64,000 bases of DNA from Tomocerus qinae (Eukaryota > Arthropoda > Collembola > Entomobryomorpha > Tomoceridae). Location of the stretch: assembly GCA_020055645.1 (NCBI GenBank), contig CM034546.1, positions 134,003,875 through 134,067,874 of the forward strand, in the 5' to 3' direction. This document shows, piece after piece, positions 17,533 to 28,523 of the stretch. The notes under the pieces were generated by a model. That model had not been told where the DNA came from. It worked only from the letters and a program-made list of their open reading frames with translations, and made no database searches. Positions within the stretch are counted from its first letter, which is position 1. The number at the start of each line of letters is the position of its first letter. The position numbers and the translations under genes were made by a program.

Positions 17533-20394
17533 ATGAGTAAGTTTATTATTGTGCTGATAGTACTAGCACTACTTTTATATAGTGTAGTTTGTCAATCCCC
17601 TTGTGGGGGAACATTAGAAGGAGATTCAGGATTTTTAAGTTACGAAGCCGGTTCTGAAAACAATCCAGAAGGAGAATTGTGTGTTTGGACTATAAGTCTG
17701 CAGGCAAGAAATTCTTCGTCCTTGGGATTCATTCTGCATTTTCACAATGCTACTATAAATATCCCTGGAGGGAACGAGGACTGTACAGAAGGGGCACTTA
17801 GATTCTACTCTCTGTCACAATACAGACTTCCTGCACAAGGAGAACGTTTTACGTGAGACATTATCGATTATTTTATACAATTTATCTATACAGGTATAAT
17901 TTAATCATGCTAACTATATAAGTATACTTTGCCAGAGTTTGAATTCCAACCGTAAATAAAATCTCATGACTGTTGTAGCCTGTGCAATGAAAATAAGCCG
18001 GAAGGACAAGGATCATTTCAACTATCCCATCAAGTGATTTTAGTTTCCTTCTTTACTAAAGACCGAAGTTCCCGATTTGCTTTCTCCTGGAGTGGAATTA
18101 CAAATGCATATTATTCGGATATAACTTTAACTTCAAATACTGTGAGCAGTGCAACGGGATTCCTTCAATACCCAGCCGAGACTTTTGAACGGAAATACTT
18201 CGATGAACAACAAATCACTTGGCTGTTCAAGAATGACAATAATACACTGCTGGATATCTACATTCACTCTATGGACCTAGAGCCGTGCTTTGAATATATT
18301 AACAGATGTTGGTGCGACGTCCTCATGATCTTCCAAATTACATGGACAGGAGTCCTCGAGGAAATGCAGCGATTTTGTTCCAGTACATTAGCCCATCGTG
18401 TCGTTTTAAGGAATCTCTATCCCAATTTACTCATCCATTTCATCACTGACTTCACTGAATGGGAATACGCGGGGGAAGGATTCTCCCTATCATGGAAAGA
18501 AGCCACTTCAGGGCCCATTGCTACACCTCCGCCCATCCCTCAAACTATTATTGGTAAAAAAGTGTTGTTGGTATTACTATTACTGGTACATTCCATTTTT
18601 GCTTTTACGTCAATAATGTTTGTAATCAGAGAACAAAAGAGGTACTCCTTTTTTACAAAAAAGATAAAAAGTACTACATTTTTTTTAAAAAGCGGTGCTT
18701 TTTATCTTTTTTACCTTATTTGCATGTAAAATGTAACTAAATGGGGGACGCTGATACACCAAAAACGGTAAAAAAGGACTGCTTTAAAAAAAACTTACCT
18801 CTACCTTTTTTATAAAAAATGCAAAAAGGTAAAGAAGGTCCTTTTTTGTTCCCTATGTTTGTAATTAATTAACAGTGACTGAGTTTTTGATTTACAGAAA
18901 CAAAATGTGGTGGCGTTTTAAAAATTCCTCCCGGGGGAATGGCAGTAATCGAATACAAGCTCCATGAATTATACCAAAACTACGAAAAATGTGTTTGGAC
19001 GGTTCGCAGTCATCGAGCAGCTAGATTAATTTTTAATCTGGTAGAAAATGGAATGGAGGACTTGGGAGATCAACTAGCTGTCCATACTTACGCTTATCGA
19101 GGAGGCCTACAAAATCTTCCATTTGTTCCAACTATTCTGTAAATAATCTAAAAAATTATTCTTCCTGTTCATTGCAATCTACCCGGGTTCGATATTTAGA
19201 GTACCTACTTTTTCTAAATATTGTTTGTGGGCTACTATGTTACTCAAGCACGTATCCAGGAATTTGACCTCAGGGGGGCCACCAAAATATATTGATAAAT
19301 GTAAAGCATATTCGCGAATTCATATTAGCAAACATTTTTTGGATTTTTAACCTTTTTTGACAAAAAAATGCCTTTTTTGGATACTTAGGGGGCAGGCCCC
19401 CCGGCCCCCCCTCTGGATACGTTCTTGATGTTACTTACCCCAATGCCTAAAATAAAGTATTTAAAACTATTTTAATTGGAATGTCTAATTTTCTGATGAG
19501 AATATTGATTTTGCAATTCTATGTGATTTTATGTTTAAATGGATATAATAATTTTATATTGTAGGAATAAAGACGGGACAGTTCCAGGGCAAACTGCAAA
19601 TCTAACTGGATCAATGGCATTTGTGATATTCCGAACGTCAGAGACAGACCAATTTACAGGCTTCCATCTGGAAGTGACGGCAGAAGGAATGGATGAGTCC
19701 GATCCTACATCAGTTTATGATGAGAGTGAATTTGTGACTGGAAGAGGAGGGGGACAGAGTTACCCTCCAGACAGCACTTACTACTCACCAAACCATTACA
19801 GCAGTTTTGTCATTTCTAAATCTGGAAGCCATTTAAACTCCAATTTAACATTTGCTTTACTGGTTGGTGAAACAAATTTCGTTGACGGCTGTCCCTCCTG
19901 TTCCTGCAATTTTATTCTGGTTTATGGAGTCCGTGGAGTGGTTTTTGAATATTTAAGAAGGCAAGTAATAATGCATATTTTATATAATTTACCAACTACT
20001 TATTCATGTTGACGTTAAATTTATTCCCACGTGTCGGTTGATTTTGATGCGTGCGGAATCATACATGAATTAAAATAATTATAATGTAAACTGTAAACCA
20101 ATCAACAATATGTGGAATATTAATAATAAATAACAAACAATTTAAAAATAAAAAATCTATTTTAGAGTTTGCAACCCGATGGAATATGAAGTCAACGTTC
20201 ACTACGACACCTACGTCATCATTTACCAGACTTTCAATTCGACGGACTACACAGGTTATAACACTGTATGGCTTGATGCTGATCTTGCAAACCCAAGACA
20301 TCCTCCACTTCTTAATCTTAGCAAAACAGTAGTACCATTTGTTGACCTATATAATATTTTAATGCAAAACATTGAGAAAAAATTATTGTTGTAA
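17533..20394 (+). CDS. Secreted multi-CUB protein without a protease domain
   Basis: Five exons (17533-17852, 17979-18553, 18898-19138, 19565-19960, 20166-20394) sum to 1761 bases, 586 residues. A signal peptide (1-20) is followed by about four CUB-type units. Their starts are marked by 'CGGTLEGDSGFLSY', the segment from 'ITLTSNTVSSATGFLQYP', 'CGGVLKIPPGG', and 'SYPPDSTYYSPNHYSSFVI'. CUB domains are extracellular beta-sandwiches that bind proteins or calcium, often next to proteases. The fourth intron begins with GC instead of GT (AG|GCAAGT); only that donor keeps the phase. The next gene downstream combines a protease-like domain with CUBs, so the two are probably related by duplication. The C-terminus is short and hydrophobic-charged without a membrane span. 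Confidence 0.72.
18629..18856. mobile_element. MITE-like foldback insertion in an intron
   Basis: The ends are imperfect inverted copies (GAACAAAAGAGGTACTCC on the left; the complement of GGTCCTTTTTTGTTCCC on the right). Inside lies a second palindrome (AAAAAGATAAAAAG with CTTTTTATCTTTTT). It has no coding capacity. It sits between exons 2 and 3 of the CUB gene. Confidence 0.5.
19246..19428. mobile_element. MITE with GCACGTATCCAG ends, copy 1
   Basis: The left end GCACGTATCCAGGAATTTGAC and right end CCCCCTCTGGATACGTTC form an inverted repeat. The body holds a G-run and C-run pair (GGGGGGCC and GGCCCCCC). A second copy with the same ends lies at 23678-23849. It is inside the third intron of the CUB gene. 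Confidence 0.75.
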
Positions 20395-20989
20395 TTATAA
20401 TTGAAGTAAAAGAAAATTTTTGTAAAATAATAATAAAGTGATAATGGCATTTATTTCTTGTCGAGATAATAATCGATGCCATAATGTTTTGTTAAGTTTT
20501 CACCCAAAACAAAAGTCTAGTTGAGTATTATATTGACTATAATATACTTAATATGTAGGTATATTATTTAAAGCATATCGCTGGGGTTATTATTGAAACG
20601 GATGATGGTACTGGATACAGCCCACGAAAAACTATATCTGTATATGTATATTTTACTGTAGACCAACCTTAATTAAACTAAAAATATATTTTTATACACA
20701 TGTTAATCATCCCTTCAGATGCTGAACCATATCAATAACCTCATAGCCTTATTTGATACGAGATTAAATTATTTATGTCACATCCATAACATTTTTTATC
20801 TTATCAACATGTACATAAACTGGTTAAAACATAAAATGATGATTAATCTTTTGTCGATTTTCTCTTTTTCTGTTTGATAATTCAGTAATTCTTAAGAAGA
20901 AAATTTCTGATTCGATTATTCAATGAATAGTTTGTATATATTATATAACTCTCTGTCTGTACATATACATATTACATATACTGTATAAA

Positions 20990-23580
20990 ATGTACCAACT
21001 AGCAAATACTTTGTTAATAGTAGTAGCTTTTATTCCACTACTAGCTTCCAGTTACAAACAAGGTAGGTAACAAACAATTACCTAAGCAGTCAAAATCTTC
21101 GGTTAGCAATTAATTTAATTGAAGCATTTGTGTAAAATCACAGATTTCCTGCATGAATTTCCAAATGCCCAAAGATTAGTTGGAGGAGAAGAAGCTGCTC
21201 GGTATGTTTTACAATCTTACATCAATACACTAAAATTTAAATTTTTAAACGAAATTATTAATTTGTGATAGATACGAATTCCCTTGGGTAGTAGATGTAA
21301 GAAAATACGACAGCCACATATGTACAGGGTCGATCGTCACTGAAGAATGGGTGGCCACAGCTGCTCAATGCATCGGGGTAGAATTTCAATGGGAATACTA
21401 CTTCACAGTTGTTGCTGGAGAGCATAACATCGAGTCAAACGAAACCAATGAACAGCACAGAAAATTTGCACGAGTTGTAGTCCATCCTGAATATGAACGG
21501 TAAAATTAATAAATAAAATTGTGATAGATAATGATTTCCAATCAACTGGTCTAAAAACAATGGTTAAAAAATAATTTAACTTTTTTGACTATTTTTTTAA
21601 AGTAATTCCACCGAAAATGTAAATTGAACTTAAATATTGTATGAATGGCACTGCCTTTAAGAGTTTTTGTTGTATTTGTGAATGTAGCACTATTAATTTC
21701 ACCTTCAAAAATGACATCGCCCTAATTCAAGTTTCTCCTCCGTTTATATTCAACGAATTTGTGCAGCCAGCAATTTTTGCAGCGAGGGGTTGGATTCCTA
21801 CAACAGGTTAACATAAAAAGTTATTTATAATATTCTCTTGCTTTAAAAAATTGATTTTGGTATACAATTTTCAATTGCTCAAAATTATTTAGCGGAAGCA
21901 ACAGTTACAGGATGGGGAAGTGCGTCACAGTTTGGAAATTACCAATCTCGTCTTCAGAAAGTAACAGTACCATTAGTATCTGACAGCACGTGCAGATCTG
22001 CATACGGCCAAGATGCTATTTCTGACTCAATGATCTGTGCAGGGGATGATTGGAAAGATTTCTGCAGAGGGGATTCGGGATCTCCCTTATTGTGTAAATT
22101 AGAGAACGGGATTAATGTTGTTTGCGGAATCTCTTCTTGGGGAGAAGGTAATTGATGAATGGCCTATATTTTAAAGGCACTAATGAGCAAAGCAATTAAT
22201 ATTTGCACTTTTAGAGTGTGGAAATAAAAATTATCCTGGCGTCTACTCTGAGGTTTCATTTTTCTCCGACTGGATTTACAGAATTGTCGGTTAGCGAAAC
22301 ATTTTAATTTCGTTTTGGATTTTTTAATCAAAACTCTACTTTTGATTTATACTAATTGTTTTTACTATTTTTTGCAGTTTCTCAAACTGAAGATAATTCT
22401 ACATGGGTTGAGCAAAGTAATTTTAATATTTATTATTAACAAGTGTATTTTTGGCGAAAAAACTGTTACACATAAATATAAAATCATTTGTTTTGAAATT
22501 AGATGAAGGTTGCGGTGGGATATTGGTAGGTTCAAGTGGTAGAATTACATACAAACTCAATAGGACTCTAGAACCATACGAAAGGTGTTCCTGGACGATC
22601 AGAGCCAACGACAAGGAAAATATTCGAATACAAGTCTTGGAAACTTTTCTTGAAGAAGGTGATCTACTGACTGTTAATGTCATTGATTATCAAAGGGGAG
22701 ATATTAAGTCCAACGTAGCGAGTCTTTTGTACGAAAAAATTATTTTTTTACAATTTCAAATCCATTTAATTGTATTTTGTACTACTTTTTGGAAATTTCT
22801 ATGTTTGTCTAAAATTTACTATTATTATTTAGAAATGGAACAGAGACGTATACTTTCCAAGGGCCTGTGGTATTTTTGTCCCTTTATACTGGAAGTAGTA
22901 GTACAAGTAGAAACGGATTCTCGCTTCAATTCCAGGGAATAGGCTATGCATATATTCCGAATTTTCAGTACTCACATTTCCATCTAACTGATCTTCAAGG
23001 CAGCATTACTTATCCTGGAAATGAGAGCAGTTACAAGAATAAGGAACTGGCTACTTTTGTAATTCATCATCCAGCAAGTTCCTCTACCCAGCCATCTGTC
23101 CGAACTAGCATTAACGTAGTGGACATTGAACCTAATTATGTATGCTGGTACGATGGTCTCAGTCTGCAGATTTACTCACCAACAGCCGACCACAGAAATC
23201 ATGGGTATCAACTTAATCCCGAACCAAACCGGTAGGAATTCTTTTCTCATTAAATGCTCAACAGTCAAAAAGTAACTTAATCTTTAGCTTAATAATTAAA
23301 CAAATTTTAACTTATTTCCCATTTGTATTACAATCATAAAATTTCTTGTTTTTAAATATTAATTTAGTCAAGTATAAAGCTTACTATTTATAATCCCACC
23401 TTTTAGAACGTAATGTCAAATTATTCATTATGTTTTAACTTTTAACTTGTTAATTTTTTCAGTGTTTGTGGAAACACTACAGCTACATTCATTAGCCATG
23501 GAGGGATGAGTCTACTGATATTCAAAACAGATTTCTCAAATACAAGAAGTGGTTTCAATTTCTCATGGATAATTTCTTAA
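20990..23580 (+). CDS. Secreted trypsin-like serine protease homologue (catalytic His replaced) with two CUB domains
   Basis: Ten exons (20990-21062, 21144-21201, 21272-21499, 21688-21806, 21893-22147, 22215-22289, 22378-22416, 22503-22728, 22833-23231, 23463-23580) sum to 1590 bases, 529 residues. A signal peptide (1-20) precedes an activation site R35|LVGG. The trypsin fold runs to about 265. Asp129 and Ser221 (GDSGSP) and the trypsin-type Asp215 are present. The usual 'TAAHC' is 'TAAQC', so the catalytic His is Gln76. By family knowledge this should abolish or strongly reduce proteolysis. Two CUB units follow (about 283-400 and 405-529), one starting with CGGIL. The donor of exon 8 (TT|GTACGA) is weak and chosen for phase. 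It could act as a pseudo-protease cofactor, as in arthropod clip-domain homologues. Confidence 0.78.
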
Positions 23581-23677
23581 TGGTAGGCCAAAATTACTTT
23601 GTAGATATACTATGACCTGTAAATGTAAGTAGATCAATAGAACTTTGTTAATAATTTGAAGCATGCTGTTTGTATCT

Positions 23678-23849
23678 AGGCACGTATTCAGGAATTTGAC
23701 CTAAGGGGGACCTACCAAAAAAATAGTAAAAATATAACATTTTCGCGCGAAAATTGTTTCAATTTTTACAGTTTTGACAAAAATATCCTCTTTTTCTTGG
23801 AATTTAGGGGGGTACTAGCCCGCCCAGCCCCCCTCTGGATACGTGCCTG
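23678..23849. mobile_element. MITE with GCACGTATCCAG ends, copy 2
   Basis: The ends GGCACGTATTCAGGAATTTG and CCCCTCTGGATACGTGCC are inverted copies of each other and match the insertion at 19246-19428. It lies just after the protease-CUB gene. Confidence 0.78.
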
Positions 23850-24109
23850 AAACAAGTACCTTCTAAAAGCTGTAGATATCATTTCCGGAGTCATGTTTGT
23901 TTTACTGCAATATTTTCTGGCATTAAAAATTGCTAAATCCGAAATTAAAGTAGTCTAAATGATATTTATTCGCTCTACTTGATACGCCATTTCCTGCACT
24001 CCTTTTACTACTAGACTAGGGTCGCCCCAATGAGCATAACTTTTGTTTGGAAACATATTCCTTTTCTAAACCAAGAGTGAAAGATGATTTTAAAATTGAC
24101 TCTAGACAT

Positions 24110-26050
24110 TGCAATAAACCTTGAGAAATAACTTTCCTTTAATGTTTTTTGCAACTGAACAATGCATGAACAATGTTTGGCAAGATATGACGTGTTATTA
24201 AAACACTCGAATGTTTGTATTGATTAGAATGTGTCGAAATAATTAATCAACGTGGCATTTCTAGAGAAAATATTTACAAATGAACTCGTGTAATTGCATT
24301 TCAATGGTACAATTTAATTCTCAGTCTCAGTCGTAATCTATAAGCGTATCCTAACTTGCAGTAATAATGTCCTTCCATCTCAGCGCTGCTCTTTTCTTGT
24401 CTACGATAATTTTCGCCCCTCTAGTGAATTCGAAACATGTAGGTGTACCTGAAAATTTTTTGAAGAGAGGAATTAGGTCGTCAAACTCTTTCATTGGTAA
24501 TGGCCAATTATTTCGATCATCCGTCGTGTTTAATACTTATATGAATCCCTCGGAAGCGGAAGATGGACTCCAAGGCCATAATGGTGAGACATATACTCAT
24601 GAAATTTATTTTGCTTTTAGTCTGTCTTTTAATAATCCTACAAATATGTTTAGGAAGACCGAGAGATTCACAAGAAACGGTCATACCATCAGGAATAGGT
24701 GGTTTTGGAAGAGAAAGAGTTGAAGTTGAAGAGTACACTGATAATCAAGACAAGCCAGTACCAATTGATCCCCTACCAATTTCGCAAGAAATTCCTGATA
24801 AAGAAAATGCACCTGAAATGCCGGGCAGTGAAAATGTACCAGAAACGCCGAACAAAGAAAACTTACGTAGACGCCGTCAGCACTAGTAAGAGGTAATTAA
24901 AATGGTAAAAATTAGTTTTATTAAATTTCGTAAAGAATTTATAATAAAAATCGCCGCTAAAATATGAAATGCGTTAATAGCTGGCGATTTTTATAACAGA
25001 AAAGATTTATAATTTGATGTGCGGTCCTTAACCAAAGATACAATCAACTAAATGAGACAAAAACGCCCTTATTTACGGAATGAATAATTAATTTTAATTA
25101 CATTTGCGCATTCTCCCTAAATGAAATTTTGAAATTTGATGTACCAAAATGAATAAATGACTTTTAAATAACACTGTTATCACTACTTTCAATGAACATT
25201 CAAATCTAAATACTAATTTGAAATATTTTTGAGAAAATAGGGCATAAAAACTTATTTCAATGTGTCTTTTGTTTGTCGCTGAATACTTTAATTAATCGTT
25301 ACGATTTACCATTTTTCTCAAAAAGTTCATTTCTACTACTATGATGGCAGAAGCTCTAAAAATTGGTAAATTTTGAATACTGCTGGGTAGTCATTGGATT
25401 GGAATAGGATTCAGGGGCACAAATTTGCTCATCAACCTTTACTTTAGCGAAAAATTCTACGGCATATCAATCACATAAATGCTAACAAAATTGGGCGGAG
25501 TCCCAAAAAAGAAGCATAAAAGTAACTACCTATATCATCAAGTCGGAAGGAGAAATTCAAAGCTAACTTGAAAGTTTCATTGGAACAACTTGAAATGTTA
25601 GTGCTAAGGAAACTGACATTCCATGTTGATGGCATTTCTTAAGATTTCGATCTATAATGTATCTTCGTTATCAGTTGATGTTGAGTTTAAAAATGGGAAT
25701 TGCAATAGAATAAAAACGTCTTTATGGTAATATAAGTGCGCATTAAAATTGGTTAGGGCGTTTTCAACCCAAAAGAGTAAAAACTAATTTAAAAATTGCA
25801 ATAAACCTTGAGAAATAACTTTCCTTTAGTTCATTTCGCAACCAAACAATGAATGAACAATAATGGCAAGATATGATGACACTGTTTTTGAAATGCTCAA
25901 ATGTTTGTATTGATTAGAATGTGTCGAAATGTTTATTCAACGTGGCATTTTTAGTGAAAATTAAAATATTCATAAATGAATTAATCATTAATTGAATTTT
26001 AATGGAACAATTTAATTTTGTTTCAGTGGTAGTGTAGCGTATCCTAACTG
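24110..26050. repeat. Segmental tandem duplication carrying gene plus upstream region
   Basis: The region before the gene at 24367 (24110-24270: AATAAACCTTGAGAAATAAC, then TGTATTGATTAGAATGTGTC, then CAACGTGGCATTT) recurs at 25798-25955 before the gene at 26057. So promoter and gene were copied together, about 1.7 kb apart. The spacer at 24890-25790 has no gene I can support. Confidence 0.85.
24367..24886 (+). CDS. Secreted low-complexity protein with FNTYM module, family copy 1
   Basis: Two exons (24367-24583, 24654-24886) give 149 residues. A signal peptide (1-22) precedes a short conserved part with 'KHVGVPENFLKRGIRS' and 'SSVVFNTYMNPSE'. The intron falls in phase 1 just after this module. 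The second exon codes for a Pro/Glu/Asn-rich tail with a few units of the type 'MPGSENVPE' and a basic end RRRR. It is a tandem duplicate of the gene at 26057. The function is unknown; a secreted extracellular matrix, silk-like, salivary or defence protein are all possible. Confidence 0.72.
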
Positions 26051-26056
26051 GCAATA

Positions 26057-26773
26057 ATGTCCTTCCATCTTAGCGCTGCTCTTTTCTTGTCCACGATACT
26101 TTTCGCACCTCTGGTGACGTTGAAGCATGTAGGTACACCTGAGAAATTTTTGAAGAGAGGAATTAGGTCTTTCATCGACAATGACCAATTATTTAAAGCA
26201 TCCGTCATATTTAACACCTATTTTAATCCCTCAGATGACGAATCCGAACACCATAAAGGTGAGAAATATTATATTTATGAAATTTCTTTTTAAAGCTCAT
26301 TTTGCCCTTTAATAATTCTATAAAAATATTTAGAAAGGATAGAAACACAGTTACCACCAGAAGAAGATGATTATGGAGTAGGAATTGGAGAGTATACTGA
26401 TAACCAAGACAAGCCACTACCAAACAATCCTATACCAAATTCGCAAGGAAATCTAGGCAGTGAAAATATACCAGAAAATCCGGGAGGTGAAAATAAACCA
26501 GATAAACCAGGTAGTGAAAATTTACCAGAAAAGCCGGGCAGTGAAAATATACCAGATAAACCGGGTAGTGGAAATATACCAGAAAAGCCGGGTAGTGGAA
26601 ATAAACCAGATAAACCGGGTAGTGGAAATATACCAGAAAAGCCGGGTAGTGGAAATATACCAGAAAAGCCGGGTAGTGAAAATATACCAGAAAAGCCGGG
26701 TAGTGAAAATGTGCCAGAAGAGTCAAATTCAATGTACAAAGTTGGAATATATCATGACAATCGCAAGAAATAA
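26057..26773 (+). CDS. Secreted low-complexity protein with FNTYF module and nonapeptide repeats, family copy 2
   Basis: Two exons (26057-26258, 26334-26773) give 213 residues. The first exon is about 75 percent identical by eye to that of the gene at 24367 (MSFHLSAALFLSTI, KRGIRS, VIFNTYFNPSD). The second exon has an acidic start and then about ten units of nine residues of the type I-P-E-K-P-G-S-G-N, encoded by 27-bp repeats. The tail is short (VGIYHDNRKK). The repeat has expanded here compared with copy 1. Pro/Gly-rich repeats suggest an extended, possibly sticky or elastic extracellular protein; this is inference. Confidence 0.75.
26450..26718 (+). repeat. 27-bp coding minisatellite, about ten units
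   Basis: The unit reads roughly CCAGAAAAGCCGGGTAGTG plus GAAATATA and stays in frame throughout. It encodes the nonapeptide repeats of the secreted protein. Variants alternate GAT/GAA and GGA/GAA. Confidence 0.92.
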
Positions 26774-27208
26774 GTTACATTCAAATTATAAATTTGCCAA
26801 TTACAAATAAAGTTTATGCAAATAATTTGTAAATCTAACCATAACTAATATTATGTAAATTTTCAAAATATTATGTTGTCAACTAAAATCAACGTAATTG
26901 TTACAATGGTGTAATTGCATGAATAGAAAAAATCAAACAATTAAATTGCAATAACCACCTTAGTGCAATTTTCACCTATTGAATTGACGACAATTAGAAA
27001 TCTGGTTTGGAAAGGTGTATTTTCAAGGTCATGCTATTGTTTAGTATCATTAAAGTGTATTTTCATTTCATCAGCTACATAATTGTTGTTACGTAATGCA
27101 AGTGTGATTTTCTATATTGAAACCATTCAATCTCTCCTACCTGTCCCCCATTTCAATTTAACTTTACTGCAAACCAAGTTCGTATAAGTCTGAATAAAAT
27201 TGCAAAAA

Positions 27209-28022
27209 ATGGCATATCAGTTGATTCAGTTATTTTATCTGTCTTCTGTTATTATTAACTGTCTTGCCATAGCTACTCCTGCGAGAAAAAGAGACACAAA
27301 AGAATCTGTGGAGTGTGGACTTAAAGGGCAGCCTCCTTGCTCTATTAATTTTCAGATTCCTTCGCCGTATTTGAGCTCAAAAGATCCAAACGGCTCTCTC
27401 AACAATTTTCAAATATTTCAAGCTCCTGTCAGCTTTAATTTATACTTTGACGGAAAAAATCGTAAGTCCTACCAAGTTCCAATATCGATACTATTTCTTA
27501 TAACAGATATTATTATAATTTAAACACAAAAATACTTTCAGGAAGTAAACCAGGATTGCCAAAGATCGAAATTGACTTAACACAAAAATCCAGTAGAAAA
27601 TCGATGGAACCAGAGAAAAATTCTGGAATTCCTGCAGCTGTTTCCGATATCAAAAGTGGTGGAGTCACTTCTGATGAGTCAGACAAACTTCCGAATTCTT
27701 ATGTGGAGATGTATGCACAATTAATATCACTTGTGGAAGCGGAAAAGGAAATTAAACGCAAAATTGACACTATTCGTCGTAAAATTACTTCTGAGAATAT
27801 CAAAATACCAGAAAACCCCAACTCTGTTCTCCAAAAACGGTTTGCGAGCCATTTTAATGCCGCAAGTGCAAAAGGCACGACATTGAAATCTCATAGAGGT
27901 AATGGTACGGAACGTTTTTTGAACTGACTATTTTATAACTTTGAATTTTAAATATTCCTTATTTGGTTTTAGATGGGAATCAACAACAGCAACGTTATCA
28001 TTCTAAGAAAATTAAGAGTTGA
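27209..28022 (+). CDS. Secreted protein with related FNLYF module, family copy 3
   Basis: Three exons (27209-27461, 27542-27898, 27973-28022) give 219 residues. A signal peptide (1-20, ending IATPA) is followed by a short dibasic stretch (ARKRD), two Cys and the segment 'FQAPVSFNLYFDGKN'. That segment matches 'FNTYF' of the neighbours and likewise lies at the end of exon 1 before a phase-1 intron. The second exon is Lys/Glu/Ser-rich with a helical part (about 150-185) and the last exon adds a Gln/Lys-rich tail. No repeats are present. Function unknown. Confidence 0.7.
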
Positions 28023-28523
28023 TGTTACATTGTATAATCGTAAGCCATTTTGTTATGCAAATGGGTAAATACCATTGTTACACTATTTCCGCATTATAGT
28101 ACTCTACAAACAGTTCCTGAAAATTGTTAATGTTTTGAAGTTGTAGTCTATAGAAGGTTATCATTGTAGTATAAAAATAAAAAATTCAACTCTCTTGAAA
28201 ATCTAAAAAATTGTATTCACACATACTTATTATAAATTAGGGCAATTTTCTCCAAATTTTGATTTTGAAATAATAGTCATATTGTTACATGTCACATAAT
28301 TAGTTTAAAAACGATTTATCAACATTTTAAACTGTAATAGGCATAAGGAACTCTAATTTAAGCCTGAGATAATAAATAGAGCCAATATTTACGAGAGTAT
28401 TTAGACAAGTTGTATTGATGTCAATTAATTAGTGCAGTAGTTTTTAAAGCGAGCAGTTCTTCAGTTTTATGAAGAAATGAAATGTCTTTAAAAGTGGGCT
28501 TTTTTGTAGGTAGATGGATTTTA

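Noticed and set aside
26371..26739. Collagen-like minus-strand frames over the repeat region
   Set aside because: They are the antisense reading of the nonapeptide-coding repeat; the plus strand has signal peptide and splice signals.
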